Assembly: GCA_036925085.1 (NCBI GenBank)
Contig: JAUPFP010000005.1
Location: 6,099,855-6,163,854, forward strand
DNA from: Brachycybe producta
Lineage: Eukaryota > Arthropoda > Diplopoda > Playtdesmida > Andrognathidae
Reading direction: 5' to 3'
DNA: 64,000 nt
A program made the position numbers and the translations under genes. Positions 32,700 to 45,429 of the stretch are shown in pieces (positions within the stretch are counted from its first letter, which is position 1; the number at the start of each line of letters is the position of its first letter). A model generated the notes under the pieces. That model was not told the DNA's origin, searched no databases, and was given only the letters and a program-made list of their open reading frames with translations.

Positions 32700-35550
32700 G
32701 AAAAGTTAACTAGTCTAATAACTAATAACATCATTAAAACTATGTCTTCAGATATTGATTTTGTATTTGTACTTTCAAAGGTTAAAAAAAATGAAAACCG
32801 GTTTTGAACATGAAGAGAATCAAATAAAAAATTTGAAATTTTCTCTTTTAACACATACTTTTTGATTCATTTTCGTGCATGTGTTTACGACAAAAACTAA
32901 TTTACATAACATTACAAAATTAAGATTATAGATATCACAACAGAAGTTTTTTAAACAAAAAAAGTTACAGCTTAAATGTATTTTGCAACCTAGCCCAATG
33001 ATCGTTTAGTTTAGATTTAAGCAAAGATCGAAACAGTTGATTTAAAGAGGTTTTTAGTAAGTGGATTAAACCACTTACAGAAAATAATTTCAACAAGAAA
33101 TTCGATTAAATTTCAAAGTTAGCTAGAAACTAGAATACTGAATGAACGTAATAAAAGTATTTTCACGAAAATATCTTTAAAAAATAATTTTTTTTATTTA
33201 AGTTTCAACATATCGAATTTGCAACAACTTTTAAAGAAAACTTCCATGGAATGATTTTCGAACCATTCTGGATTTCAGGAACAACGCTAAGAATGATTGC
33301 TTCATCTCCTAGAGAATTCTTTAAAAAAAATTCCATATGTGCTTCATTTTTTTGCCATTTTCTTCTCAAATATGAGGCCATAAAAAGCCTCATATAAGGA
33401 GACCATGTTGCAAACATTACATTTACAAACTACACATAACAAATTCTTTACATTTTAAATTTCACACTGAAGATTGCCAAAATCAAATTAATTTTCTCGA
33501 GAAAGCAAACATGTGCATTAAATGGTTGGTTTCTTTAGAAGAGTAGGCGGTGCTACCCTGGTTCCCGGACACATTTTTCTTTTCAGATGACCCGCCCACA
33601 TGTAGTTTCCAAATTGCACTTTTCTGTTTTCTTAATAGATAAATAGCTTTTTTTTACCTGTCTAATATAATGTAGGGTACTTTTAAATTAACACATTCTA
33701 TAATCCACTCATTTGTAAAGTGAATTATTCTACCTTTGTATGTGATTTATTTTTTCTATTTAAGTTTTTGGACCTCAATTAAGATGGGATTCGGATTCAG
33801 GTGACACTCAGCAGGGTTCCCTCTTACAATTCCCTCCTCCTTCTCCTCCCCCCCAAAAAACTTGTCATCATGTTATGCCCTAAACAGTAAATTCATGTGT
33901 GTGTAGTGGGGGAGGGGGTGAAACAAACAATATAAAAGTGGGCCAACTATAAAGTTCTAGGTGGGGCATCTAGTAACTCAATACTAATTGGAGGGATACA
34001 AGTACAACTCTCTCCTTTGTTAGAATGAGGCCCACTAAAATAACGCTTTGTCGGAAATTCATAAAAGAAATACTCAGAAAAGCAATGTATAAAGTAGCAG
34101 CTTTTTTTTTTTCAAAAAAAAAAGCGAGAACTGTTATTTCTATTTCAGGATTTTTTATGTGGCTTACAAAACCAAAATGGCTTCCGTTATTCAAAATGGC
34201 AACTGAACATTAAAAACTCAAAAAGTTATTTCTAGATTTTATTTATATCGAGATCTTAGAAAGGTTTTTTTTTTAAAGAACAAAGTTCAGTATAGTACAA
34301 ACTGCAACAGTACATGTAGTAAACGTATTTTATGACAACACTTTCAAAATAAACATTTTAAAAGTTTGAAATTATAGACCACAATGGGCTGGTGAACTTT
34401 TACAAAGGCTGGGTTTGGTTTAAAGGCTCAAAACATTAAAAAAAAAGTCCATGTGCTTTGGTGGGTCTCACAGGCCTGGTGGGCCTTTTGGTCCTATTGT
34501 ACTTCACAGACTGGACTTATAAAGTATTGTGGGCCTTGGCAGGCCTCATTTTGTTTGCAAATTAGACCACTACATTATTTTAAATAATGAAATTTCGTTT
34601 TTTAGCTCAATTTAGTGTCTCAATGTCTGCCCTAAAAAAGTGTCAATGGCAACGAGTTCTATATTGCATGACTTTTCCTCCATGATGCTCCTTTTCCTCA
34701 CTACTAGCGTGCTAGCTATAAGGATAAGAAAAGCGATTGGAAAAGCGCACAAGGATTCAAGAATTTTTAAAATTCGAAAAAATGGGTTAAAAACCAAATC
34801 TATAATCTTTGGCTTTTTTCAAAAAACGGCTAAAAGTCGAAAAATATTTAAATGCTCTAAAGCATACATCAGGATCGCTCAACTGGCCCCAGAAGTTCCA
34901 AAAAGCTTGGAAAAGCACAAGGATTCAAAAAGTCCCCCTTTTTCTTTATGAGAGTTTGCACATGGACGCCTTATACCCGCGCAGCGGCGCTGCAAACAAA
35001 CAAGACTCATGAGTCATGACATATTTAATGCTTTTCTTAATATTCTAGTTTCTAACAAAATTTCATTTTCATCTTAGAAGTTACTTTTAAAATTGCAGTA
35101 TTACAAACTTTTTGTTTTGAAATATTCTGAACGACGTTTTCTTTGAAAAAAAAAATTAATTCAAAATATTTCAAAAAAGAAGTTCATTAGAAGACAGAAA
35201 ACTCTTGAAGTTGCAGCTGATTTTCATGTCAAAACGTCACCAGATTTAACTAAATCACTTTTCAGTAGTTTAGTTTTGGATGTTGTCTAGCTATTTTTTT
35301 TTAAATATTTCTGGCCCAACTTCAAATGATTGTCTAAAATCGCAAATATGAAATTGCCATAATGTTTTTTTCTAAAATGAAAATCATGATTTTATCTACC
35401 CTTAAGTTTCAAATGTCCCTTCCCTGTATGGCAGTTTGAAAATGGTCAATTTTGAAAAAGACAATGAATGCTCAGTAGACAATATTTATAAATTTATATC
35501 CATAAAAAAGTTTATTTTGAAACACGTTGTGTTTTATAGAATTAAATGAC
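32700..35550. other. non-coding; no gene seen
   Basis: AT-rich. One-sided GAAACTAGAA strings near 33125 and CTAGTTTCTAA near 35045 may be remnants of the 30.2-kb MITE family. GGCCTGGTGGGCC-type direct repeats occur at 34475-34545. The 103-codon frame at 34640-34951 contains a repeated GGAAAAGCAC-AAGGATTCAA block and has no recognisable domain. Confidence 0.45.
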
Positions 35551-35559
35551 CTGGAATTC

Positions 35560-35812
35560 TGGTTATTCCGCCATTAACGAGAAAAAAATATGAGAAATTT
35601 GAAAGTGTTTTTAAGTTTTTAGAAACTAGAAGAATGGCTCAATAACTTTCATGTTATCTTTTAAAATAAGCTTTTTAAGTGATTTTGAAAATGGGCCTGT
35701 TTTAAAGAGACGATATTTTTAATTTTTGTTAATAAAATTTTTATTTTAGAAAATATCAATATGAAAATACTAACTAGAGTTCTTCCATTGTTTTCTCTCA
35801 TTTGCATATTTT
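35560..35812. mobile_element. MITE, AACTAGAAGGGTAGCTCA family, diverged copy
   Basis: TGAGAAATTTGAAAGTGTTT then TTAGAAACTAGAAGAATGGC with TCAATAAC corresponds to the left arm at 36385-36430. TTTTAAAATAAGCTTTTTA and ATATCAATATGAAAATAC also match the family. The right arm (TCTTCCATTG-TTTCTCTCAT) is degenerate. Confidence 0.55.
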
Positions 35813-36359
35813 GCAATGGCTACTTATAAAAAAAGTTTTAAAATTTAAATATTATTATTATCAATATTTTTAATAAGAGTATACTAATAGATCTATCAAC
35901 CCCTTTATGTTTGCAAATAAGATTAGAAACTTAATTAGCCAGAGTATCATTTAAAATGGCCGCCTGATTTAAGAACCAATCCAACAAAAGACCGAAGAAA
36001 ATTAAAAGCAATTAATTTTCTCCACCCGAAATTTTTTTTCTGAGAAATCTTAATCTGATTGGAGATACCTGGACAGGTGTGCCGACAATTTTTATGATAC
36101 ATTTAGGTCCTATAAAACCCTCTCATTTCATTTCCCCTTTACGAATAATGAGATTTTATACAGTGTGTCCTAGAATGAACACCGCCCTGAAACACCATAG
36201 CATAAATGGTGGTGGTGCAGCAAAATTGTTCAAAATTAATTACCTTAGAAATTACAAACGTTACACATTAGAAACGTCAGGTGATTGTTAACATCATCTA
36301 AAAATGTAATTCTTCAAAAAAAAATTAAGGTGGTTTTAAAGTGTAAACGCCACTCGATT

Positions 36360-36582
36360 ATTCCGTCTTTCAGATGCAAAATTAAGAGAAACTTTAAAGT
36401 GTTTTAGAAACTAGAAGGGTAGCTCAGTTACGTATGGGTATTTTCATGTTGATATTTTTCAAAATAAGCTTTTTATGTGAGTTATTTTGAATATTGTATC
36501 AACATGAAAATACCCTTAAGTGATTGAGTTACCCTTCTAGTTCCTAAAATATTTTCTAATTTCTCTTAATTTTCCTCCTGTT
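36360..36582. mobile_element. MITE, AACTAGAAGGGTAGCTCA family, intact copy
   Basis: The left arm runs AAAATTAAGAGAAACTTTAA, AGTGTTTTAGAAACTAGAAG and GGTAGCTCAGTTAC. The reverse complement of the right arm is AAAATTAAGAGAAATTAG then TTTTAGGAACTAGAAGGG and TAACTCAATCAC. TATTTTCATGTTGATA and TATCAACATGAAAATA lie near the middle. At about 220 bp this is the best reference for the family. Confidence 0.8.
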
Positions 36583-37732
36583 CATAAACAATTTTAAATT
36601 GTAATTTTTCCTAATAAAACGATTTTTTAAACTTTTTTTTAAAATTAATTCAATAACTTTTTAATTCTCAACCAATTTTTTTCATTTTTTGCACAAATAT
36701 ATCTTAATATTTCATTAACAACCATCTTAAATTTTAACTGTGTAATTTTTTTAGTTCCCGAGATTGTGTCACATTTGATAATAGACTGGGGAGTTGGTTC
36801 TGGAACATACTGTATACATGAATATATGTTTCATATTCAAATAACTTTTCATGATATCCACAAAGATTGTTTCAGAACTTTTAAAACAAAGTTCCTTAAG
36901 GACAGGTTTCTTTTTCATGATAAAAATGGGGGAACAAAATGATGTTACTTTTTTTAAATTCGGAAGTCACGAATATGGCTCCAAGTCACGAAAACTTTAA
37001 GGGGGGGGGGAAGAAATAATAAAAAAAATCCCTATAAAACCCACCTAAAAAATGAACAAGAAATCGGCCGCCATCTTTAATCTCAAAAAAAGTTATTTTA
37101 ATAATGAATCATATATGCACATATATCAACTGAAATTTTTTTTAATGAAATCAAAATTGACTCAAATGTTATCGCTTTCTGTTGAGAACAAAATAATGCA
37201 CTTTTAATTGTTAATTTTATGTTCAATCCTTGTTAAGTCCGCCCCTTTAAGAACTAAAATTAAAAAGTTTAAATCAAATTGCTGTTTTTTTATATAAGGA
37301 ACGCCTTTCTTTAAAAGACAATTAACAATAAAATATTTTTTTTTCTGTGAAAAAGCCATCAGGCAATAATAAGAAAAGACTTTAAAAAAACAAAGATAAC
37401 TTCATCACGATCCACAAACATTCTGTACTTTAGAATGTCCACTTAGTGGAAAATAATATATAGGAAATTCAATAAAATTATCGTGTAAATTGTAATTAAA
37501 CCTGATCACAAGAATATCACAACATATCTATTTCTTCAATTGTTCATGGTAAATGTTAATTAAGAAAATTAACAATAAAAAAAAGAAGTTGCATTGAAAT
37601 GTAGACACGATCTTGTGGATAAATGCATTTACAGATACGTTTACTGAGAAATTGAAAGAGGAATCATCTAGAGTACAGGGTGAGTTTCTGTGTTGGAAGT
37701 TTGCATTGTCTACACTTCTTCTACACCTAAAT

Positions 37733-38000
37733 GCATCCAAATATTAAACGTGCTCTACGCAGCCCTGTTGAAACTGTCCCTACAAACAACCAAAATGTCA
37801 AATTCAATTTATTTCTCTTTATATTGTTCTTATTTTAATACAGTATATCAAATTTTTATTTCAATATAATAAGTTACAATAGTGTAACAAAATATTGATT
37901 TAGTATTTCAATTTGTTCAGATATTGAGTAATAACGTCACATACAGTATATATCTTTGTTCAGGTCCTTAACTGGACTCCGTATAATTCAAATAAACACA
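37733..38000 (-). mobile_element. dispersed repeat, copy 2 of the 10.8-kb element
   Basis: In reverse complement it aligns with 10778-11014 in six ordered blocks, including GAATTATACGGAGTCCAGTTAAGGAC, AATTGAAATACTAAATCAAT and CAGGGCTGCGTAGAGCACGTTTAAT. It differs by small insertions in the AT-rich middle. The GTACACACA end seen at copy 1 is not clear here, so this copy may be truncated. Confidence 0.75.
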
Positions 38001-41000
38001 TTTTTTGTATTAAACCCTGTTCAGTGGGTTCAAAGGTCCATGTTGAGGAAAAAATGTATTCAATTAAACTTTTTATGCTATTTTTAAAATAACAATTATC
38101 ACTTGAAATTTCTATAAAACTCCCAGTTTTAAAGATAGGCCTAGAAAATATGCATGTAGCTTTTGCCTAGTATGCTATTTCATCTATAATACTTTCAATT
38201 CAGTCTTAATACTAATGGAATTTGTGAAAACAGTTACAAGTTACTCTGTAATGTACACTGTACTGTGAAAACAATCACAAATCACTCTTTTCCTAGAGCT
38301 ATGTAACAAAATAATTGCAAGTTATGTCTACTGTTGTCAATTTAAAAATTCGTTTAGAAGATCCATCATAACTTCAAGTGCTCATAGCTCTCAATATATT
38401 AATAGAATTTATTACTCTCATATGGTAGGTTAATGGACAATTGATGTCCAACTTGTTTGAACACCAGATACAGGCAATGATTGGGAATTTTCAATTTTTC
38501 TTAATCAACCAACTAATACTAAGACATTTTGAACTTATACAGTATTATATACAGGTATTCTCATGTGATTTCATGTCTATTGATTATTTAAGTACACTGA
38601 CATCACATGATATTGGTAATCAAAAATCTTTTCTATCTTTTGGTGGCAATGTAATGTTAAATTATTTAAAAATTAGCTCAAATCAGAATAGATGTATGTA
38701 TTGGCTGTAAATAGAAACCGTCCATCCCATCATTCTCCCAGAGGATAAAGGGAAGAATGAGCAGGCTCAACATTGAATGGGACTGAAGATTCAATAGAAG
38801 TATCATGGGATACTGAGCATAATTTGAACAAAAAAAAAGAAGGGACAATGGGACATACAGAACGGTTTACTGTTAAGGGTTTGGGACATATGCGTCATGT
38901 GACCACAATTCCTGCTGCACCTAAGAGATAAACCAAAAGAACCCTCTCCTACATGTAAAAAAAATGAACAAATGCTTTGTTTTGAGACAACAATATGGCC
39001 ACCAAAATAAAAAGATTAGAGAAAATCTATAAAGCGGAAATTATATATAAGCAACAACTGTGTTTTGAGACGCAAGAAAAAAAAACATGCTGACCAACAC
39101 CCACGCCCAAATTATATCAAAACCCCAACCACAGTGAATCGAATATTAATTTTCATAAAGCAATATATCATAATATTATATCAGTGAATCCAATTTTTTT
39201 AAACCTATAAGTTGAGTATCAAAATGATATTTTCAAACCCTTCTAGTTTGTATGGATTTAAATAAAGGACCAGAGTCACTAGAAGCTTAACATAAATAAT
39301 ATAGAGGGGCTATTTTTCGATTATTATAACTTCAACACCATCACTCCACCCCACCCGTTCACCTCCTATGTGACTAAGTTTGTGTTAGAAAAAAATAACA
39401 ACAACAATATGATAATCACATTTAGAAAAATCTTCTATCCCTTCTCATCAACTTATTGTTATTCAAATAAGTCAAAAGTTACAACAAAAAAACCACTGGA
39501 CAGTCAGTTTTTTTTTCAACTTTGATATGCTAAATAAAATAAAATATATTCTTTCTACAATCTTTAAGAATCATCAGTAGAAAAAAAAATAATTTTGTAG
39601 ACAAAGCACCTGCATTCATAAGAAAAAAATGAATATTAATATATGAGAAGCAGTAAGAAAAAAATATGTTTTGGGCAAAAAGTTCAAAATAAATTAAATT
39701 CATTGTGAACGTAATGAACTCTTTGAATATACAGGTGTTTTTCTTGGTAATTTCTACAAATTCTATGTGAATGAAGTGGACTTTAATTTTAAAACGTTGT
39801 TAGAATCAGATTTAAGAATTTTTTTAAATATTTATTAAAAACTGGTGTAAACAGTTTTAAAAAAAAGTAATTTCATGAAGAAATCTTTTAAAATAATATA
39901 ATGGTTTATGAACTTTATGGTATTTTGAAAATAATAAAATGGCGCACATGTGCAAATTTACCAGTAAATGAAATGGTTTTTCACATTTTCTGGTGATTCT
40001 CTAAAACAACTAAATACCCACTTTGGCGAGGGCAGAGAACACTTGAAAGAGTGGTGGGCCAAGGGACACACACACACAAGACACAGCCTCCTAACGCACC
40101 CCTCTAAACACACATATTGTGAAGAAGTGTAATAACTGTTGAACAAACACAAAAAAATGAACCATAAAAAAGGAGTTAATAATAATAATAAATAAGTGAA
40201 TGTTCCAACATTAAACTAACACATGTCCAAAGCGAGACAGACAGAAAAAAAACCTCTTCAGTCCTATGGGTTACATTTACAAGAGGTTTTCTTTTTTTTA
40301 TATAATTTATATAAATATAATACAAGAGGGTGTCAAACACTAGTGTTAAAAAAGAGGGAAGAATGGATCCAGTAACATGATCATTGATCAATTTTATTCA
40401 TCTTCAAAGATATGACATTACATATAATAAATATCATTTCTTGAAGTAAAAATGAACAAAAAAAACTCAAAAGGCAAATACACAAACACTTAAAACATAT
40501 TGACACAAAAAATGCATAACATTCAATTTTATATGGTTATAATGTCCACTTATGGACTTGGCAAAATGAACAATTTTATTTAGATGAATATAATATAAAA
40601 AATACAAGTTTCATGATTTGGAAGTAACATCAGTGGGCCATTTTATGCCCACTTCTGCCCCCTCTTCTAGAGGAAAAAAAATGGGTCCCTTTTTTTCTCT
40701 CCTTTGTGGTTCCATTGTCATCCATCAGTGAGGATAAAAGATGAAAAAGATAATGATTGAATGGACCCCCCATTGCAGAAACTTCTATTGTTTTCTGATA
40801 ATTTCAACCACAGAGGGAGAAAAAAAAATACAATTGTCCAAAAAAGAGAGATAGATTCAGGACTCATCTATGTTCCTCATTCTAACTGTCCTATACAAGA
40901 ATTCAAATTGGAGAAACTACAGTATGTATTAGACCCCCTTGTATTTATTTCTTCCCCCTCATACGCATAAAGACTAAAATGACCTAGACAGTGATATGGC

Positions 41001-41440
41001 ACCAAAAGAATACAAACAGATCATTGTGAAACATATACACAGAAGAAGCAAAGAAGCGTAAATAACTAAAAAAAAGGAAATAAATTCCTTAAATATGGTC
41101 TCCAAATACAGCAGATGGATCCATCCATGATTCATGAGACGAATTCTAAAAAGCCAGCCTCCAACGAGTGGTGTATTTGGCAAATATTTATTACCAGGCA
41201 TGTTCTGGAAAAGGCAGTAATTGCAACGTGTGCCGGCAATTCTAGGCGCCGATACGCCAAACATTGACTTCTTATACAATGCTGTATTTACGTATACTAC
41301 AACACCTACATGTATATAATGGTAGACCGTAGAAGTTCTAGTTGTTAACAACATAATAAAATATACCTCATGTAAAATCTACCCACGTGTACAAACTGGA
41401 ACTATAATACAAGCGTAGTGGAAGATTACAAAAGTTATTG
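38001..41440. other. non-coding; no gene seen
   Basis: AT-rich sequence with (AC)n near 40068-40077 and AATAAT-type runs near 40175. Frames up to 126 codons (40974-41354, minus) lack recognisable domains, splice context or composition typical of coding sequence. Confidence 0.45.
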
Positions 41441-41444
41441 GAAA

Positions 41445-41865
41445 AATAAGCCGACAGGAGTCTCTCAAAATTGTGAAGTTGTCAGGATGTTCTCGTAACT
41501 GCAAGGTCCCCAGAAACATCTTTAAACAGGAAGAGTCGAAGCCCGCCAGGAACCTCTCGAAACCATGCAGTCCCATAAGCATATAGAAACTGTGACGCCC
41601 TTGGAACCTTCTCAAAATTGGGTGGCCCCTCATTTAAAGTTTAAATTTGTATTTACCAAAATTTATATTTAGCTGTTTAAATCTCAAACGTGTTTACTAC
41701 ATGTTTGGTGCTATAAATGTTGATAATCTGTGTGGCTCGCTTTGCTCGCCAATGGGTAAAAAATACTGGGAGAGCAAAGTGACGATGCCAGTCCATTGTC
41801 GAATATTGCTGACATAGAAGTGTGTATCAACTTTCAAGTATAAACGGGCATACGCCTGTTTATCA
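41445..41865 (+). mobile_element. minisatellite-bearing dispersed element, copy B
   Basis: The array (about 41450-41630) has diverged units with CTCTCAAAATTGTGAAG, TCTCGTAACTGCAAGG, CCTCTCGAAACCATGCAG and TTCTCAAAATTGGGTGGCCC. After the array come TTTACCAAAATTTATATTTAGCTG, TTTAAATCTCAAACGTGTTTAC and TACATGTTTGGT-TA, as in copy C. The tail has GATGCCAGTCCATTGTCGAATATTGCTGAC, like GATGCCAGATATTGCCGAC in copy A. A 10-bp hairpin (ATAAACGGGC, loop ATAC, GCCTGTTTAT; about 41840-41863) may mark the 3' end, as in Helitron-like elements. Confidence 0.6.
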
Positions 41866-44520
41866 CGAAATTCTTGCTAACACGTGAAAACGTATCAGGG
41901 CAACCGTAACCGTAAACCGGGGTGGGGTTACTCTGATTTTTATTATCCAGGAGATTCTACAAGTACCTTTTACTTGGTTTACACTAAACATTTTTTATGT
42001 CGTCTTCAAACTTATTTTGTTATTCATATTTGTTAATTTAGTTTGAAACTACTAGTTATACCTTTAACAACATTTCAGTTTAAACATTTCAACCACCACT
42101 AGTAAAATTTATATTAACAGCACTAGATTTAGATTTTAAAGTACATTAAATAAAATTTTATAACAACTACAAAAAGATAGAATTTTGGGCCTAAGTAACT
42201 CTCAATTTAAAAGGTACATAATCATAAAAAACAACAAGAAATTTAGGAATACAAATTTTTAAAAAATAAGAGCATTCTTGGGAGCAATTACAAATACTTG
42301 TTACTGGCTATTTGCCAAATATAACACTCGTGGAAGGATGGCTTTAGTCCTAAAGTTCTCTCAAAAAGCCCATTATAGGCTTAAAAAGGTGCATTTGTGA
42401 GCATTTGACAATCGTTAACTTACCTTAACAAAGACATTGAAAAAAGAACTGTGCACAGATATGACACATGTATATTTCATTATCTTTTTTTTTGTCTTGA
42501 AGAAAACAAAACGAACAATCTCCATAAAGAAAACGACTCCAGAGAGTCAGAGACAGACACCATCATCATTGATCACTGAGAGTCCAAAATTGGCCCCCAA
42601 AGTAGAGAAAACTCAGGTTAAAATCAATGACATCAGCACATTTTTAGCATAAAAGATAATGTTCACACTCAAGTAAAGAAAAATGACAAATGGAAAAAGT
42701 CATTCAACAACAAAACTTAAATACTTCATTTCTAAATTGAGAAAAAAAACCCCACATTGATGATGATGAGGATGATGATGATCAGTGATCAAGCAGAAAA
42801 AAATAAGACAAACTTCAACAATTTGTTTAAAAAATCTTCTTCTCTACATGTATTTCCTTTCTCAGAATAATTACTTGTAAAGACAAAAATATGATTAGTC
42901 ACAATTGAGTGAAAGAGATGATGCACTTTTCGTGGTATAAAACAGTTCCCTCTTTTTTTATTTTTGTTTTAAAATAACTTTGAACTAAAAGATTCAAGAA
43001 TGTAATTTGCATTAATAGATTAAATCTATAGAATGTTGTTGTACTGTTTCAGAGAAATGTTGTATAGTTACAATTTGATTGGATACTTTCTTGATTGTCA
43101 TTATCATCAACAACAACAGCTACAAAAAAACACAAAAAAACATGTAATCTGTCTTTTGAAATGTCACCAAAACTTTTTTTAAAGAGTAACTACAACATCG
43201 TTGGCTGTTCAAATGCAGTCAACACACTGTCTTCATTTCTAGTTCATAGAATGTCGAATATTGATTTTAGTTCGAACAGAAAGGGGTATTGTAAGCAGTG
43301 CAACTAAATTATAAATGTATAAACAATGTATAAAAATTTATAATCCAGATCAGCAAGCCAATGAAACTTTATACTGGACCCAGCCCACAAAGTCTACCAG
43401 AGCCATGAAGCAGACCAGGACCACGAAGCCCATTAGCCTGGATCCTACAATTGCCAACACAGGCCCTGCCCAACCCATGGGTTGCGCTGGGCTTTTGCAA
43501 AAGTAAATCGGTCTATGGACTTTATGTAGGACTCTACTAATATAGTTGTCTACTCAAAATTACCGGTTGGACAACTTAAATGAGGAGCCTGTATTTTGCT
43601 AATACTTGTACAGGAATTCCCTTTAGCTCTTTTAATTCGTTCTTGAAAACTCGCGCGCTAAACGGAAATATATTTCAAATAATTAATTAGTTCACAAGGT
43701 CCAGAAAATTGTATCAAAAAGACTCGAATTTGTATGCAATATCAAGCAATTGTTTCTTAATTTGTGGCCCAAGTGTCAATAAAAGCAACTGCAATTATGC
43801 TTTTTCTAATGAAAAACGATGGTTAGAGGACAGATGTCTGGTTACTATCAATTATTAACTACAGTTCTAGTCTGTAACGAGTGTTTTGGATGATATAAAC
43901 GGGATCCCGGGCCACACAGATTGAGGAACATTTGCTTGATACTGCATAAAAATTAACTAAATACTGTATATAATTATAGCAAAAAATTAAGATAAGTGTT
44001 TTCTGGGAGTCGGTGTGCAATAAAATTATAACATTGGCAATGACAGTTTATTGCAAAAAATATTACATTTTGTTGTAAATATAGACAGTGTGACTGATTA
44101 TCGCTAAAGTCAGCATTTTGAGCAACGTTTGTGAACTTGCTCAAAGAATATCACAGAAATGATTGAATATGAGTATAAACTGGTTTGGGCTGTTCCTGCT
44201 GCCCAGTTTCCTCCTCATCATAATATTCCTCCATCTGCACTCGTCTATCTAAAAAAAAATTAAAATTTTGAGTCCAAGAGCAGATGAACATACATTAAAA
44301 AAAAACCAACAACACCCAATCCAGCCCATGGGAGGGCTGAGAAAACTCCCCCTCTGTCCCTGTTATAACTTATATACGTCTATGTCTTAAAGTAGTTTAA
44401 TAAACTAACAGTAGATGTTGGAATCTAGGCTTCACATGAAAACGACTAGCTAGAAAAAATCAGCTTCAAACAACAGCAGAAACATAAAGTATACATATTA
44501 TATCAAGTTAGAATTGAAAC
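41866..44520. other. non-coding; no gene seen
   Basis: (GAT)n-like runs near 42762-42783, AT-rich filler and a GC-richer patch with repeated AGCCCA-type blocks (43378-43500) whose 63-codon frame has no recognisable domain. Confidence 0.45.
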
Positions 44521-44684
44521 ACAGAGACGACGTTTGAAACACTTTTCCACTGCAAAATGAAGTCGAAGGTGTTTGGGCTGTAGTTTCAATGTATTTTCTA
44601 TGAAAAGACTCGAGGTGTTCGGTTTTGACGACAACCCGACTTCATTTTGCAGTCGAAAAAAAGTGTTCTAAAAGTCGTCTGTGT
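44521..44684. mobile_element. fold-back element, CTGCAAAATG family, copy 3
   Basis: Left: ACAGAGACGACGTTTGAAAC then ACTTTTCCACTGCAAAATG and AAGTCG. Right, in reverse complement: ACACAGACGACTTTTAGAAC then ACTTTTTTTCGACTGCAAAATG and AAGTCG. About 46 bp per arm, with a middle of about 71 bp. The CGACTGCAAAATGAAGT core is shared with 21427-21440. Confidence 0.75.
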
Positions 44685-45164
44685 GCCAAGGTTCTTAGTC
44701 GATCAAGAGGCACAATGTCACTACTAATAAGGTAAACAACAAACATCCTATGAATTGTCTACTACACCAGCACTATGGTTAGTTCTTCGTGTAGAAATAT
44801 TAGCATACTACAGAATTCACTGCAGTCTATTTTGAAACAAAATTATAGATAATTTCAAACGTTTCCTAGAAATCTTACTCAATGTTTGCTTATTCGGAAA
44901 TATATTCTACTTTGTTTGAAAATGTCTTGTTGTACGCCTGCAGTTGAGTGTGCTTTATGCTCTGGTAAAGTATAAATTATGTGGCTTATAGCTTATGCCT
45001 TGCTACCACCAATTAGTGACGTGGGAAAAGGGAGCATTGTTATTGTAGATAAATTATATTTATTTAACCAATATATATTTGAAATTCAATTTTCAACAAT
45101 TATCCTGAGTCTGAGTTTCCTTTCACAAAAAATATATCATATCATATGCTTCATAGTAATCTAC

Positions 45165-45425
45165 ATTCATCTTTGTTGTGAACTATTTTTTTGTTGTGAA
45201 ATTTGGTATTCCTGTTGCAAATTCTGTGTTGTTGTTTATTTTGTATTGATTTGATTAATTTTGTGTTGATGTGTGCTACTGTGTTGTTGTGGTTTATGTT
45301 GTGTTGCAGAATTTTGTATTTTTGGGGCGCATTTCGTGTTGTGAAATATTGTGTTGTGGCGCATTTTAGTTGAGAGATACTTTGTGTTGTTGCGGGGTTA
45401 TTGTGTTGTCAGGGATGTAAGTCAG
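45165..45425. repeat. G/T-rich degenerate tandem repeat
   Basis: Loose iterations of TTTGTGTTGTTG / ATTGTGTTGTGG for about 250 bases with strong T+G bias on this strand. Not coding. Confidence 0.6.
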
Positions 45426-45429
45426 GGAG

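Noticed and set aside
34640-34951. 103-codon frame
   Set aside because: It contains a repeated nucleotide block, no recognisable motif, and lies in repeat-like DNA.
36150-36290. ACAGTGTGTCCTAGAATGAACACC considered as a transposon end, with the frame at 36079-36291
   Set aside because: No inverted partner was found nearby and the peptide has no recognisable domain.
40974-41354. 126-codon minus-strand frame, the longest after the minisatellite ORF
   Set aside because: There is no recognisable domain, biased hydrophobic composition from AT-rich DNA, and no splice or promoter context.
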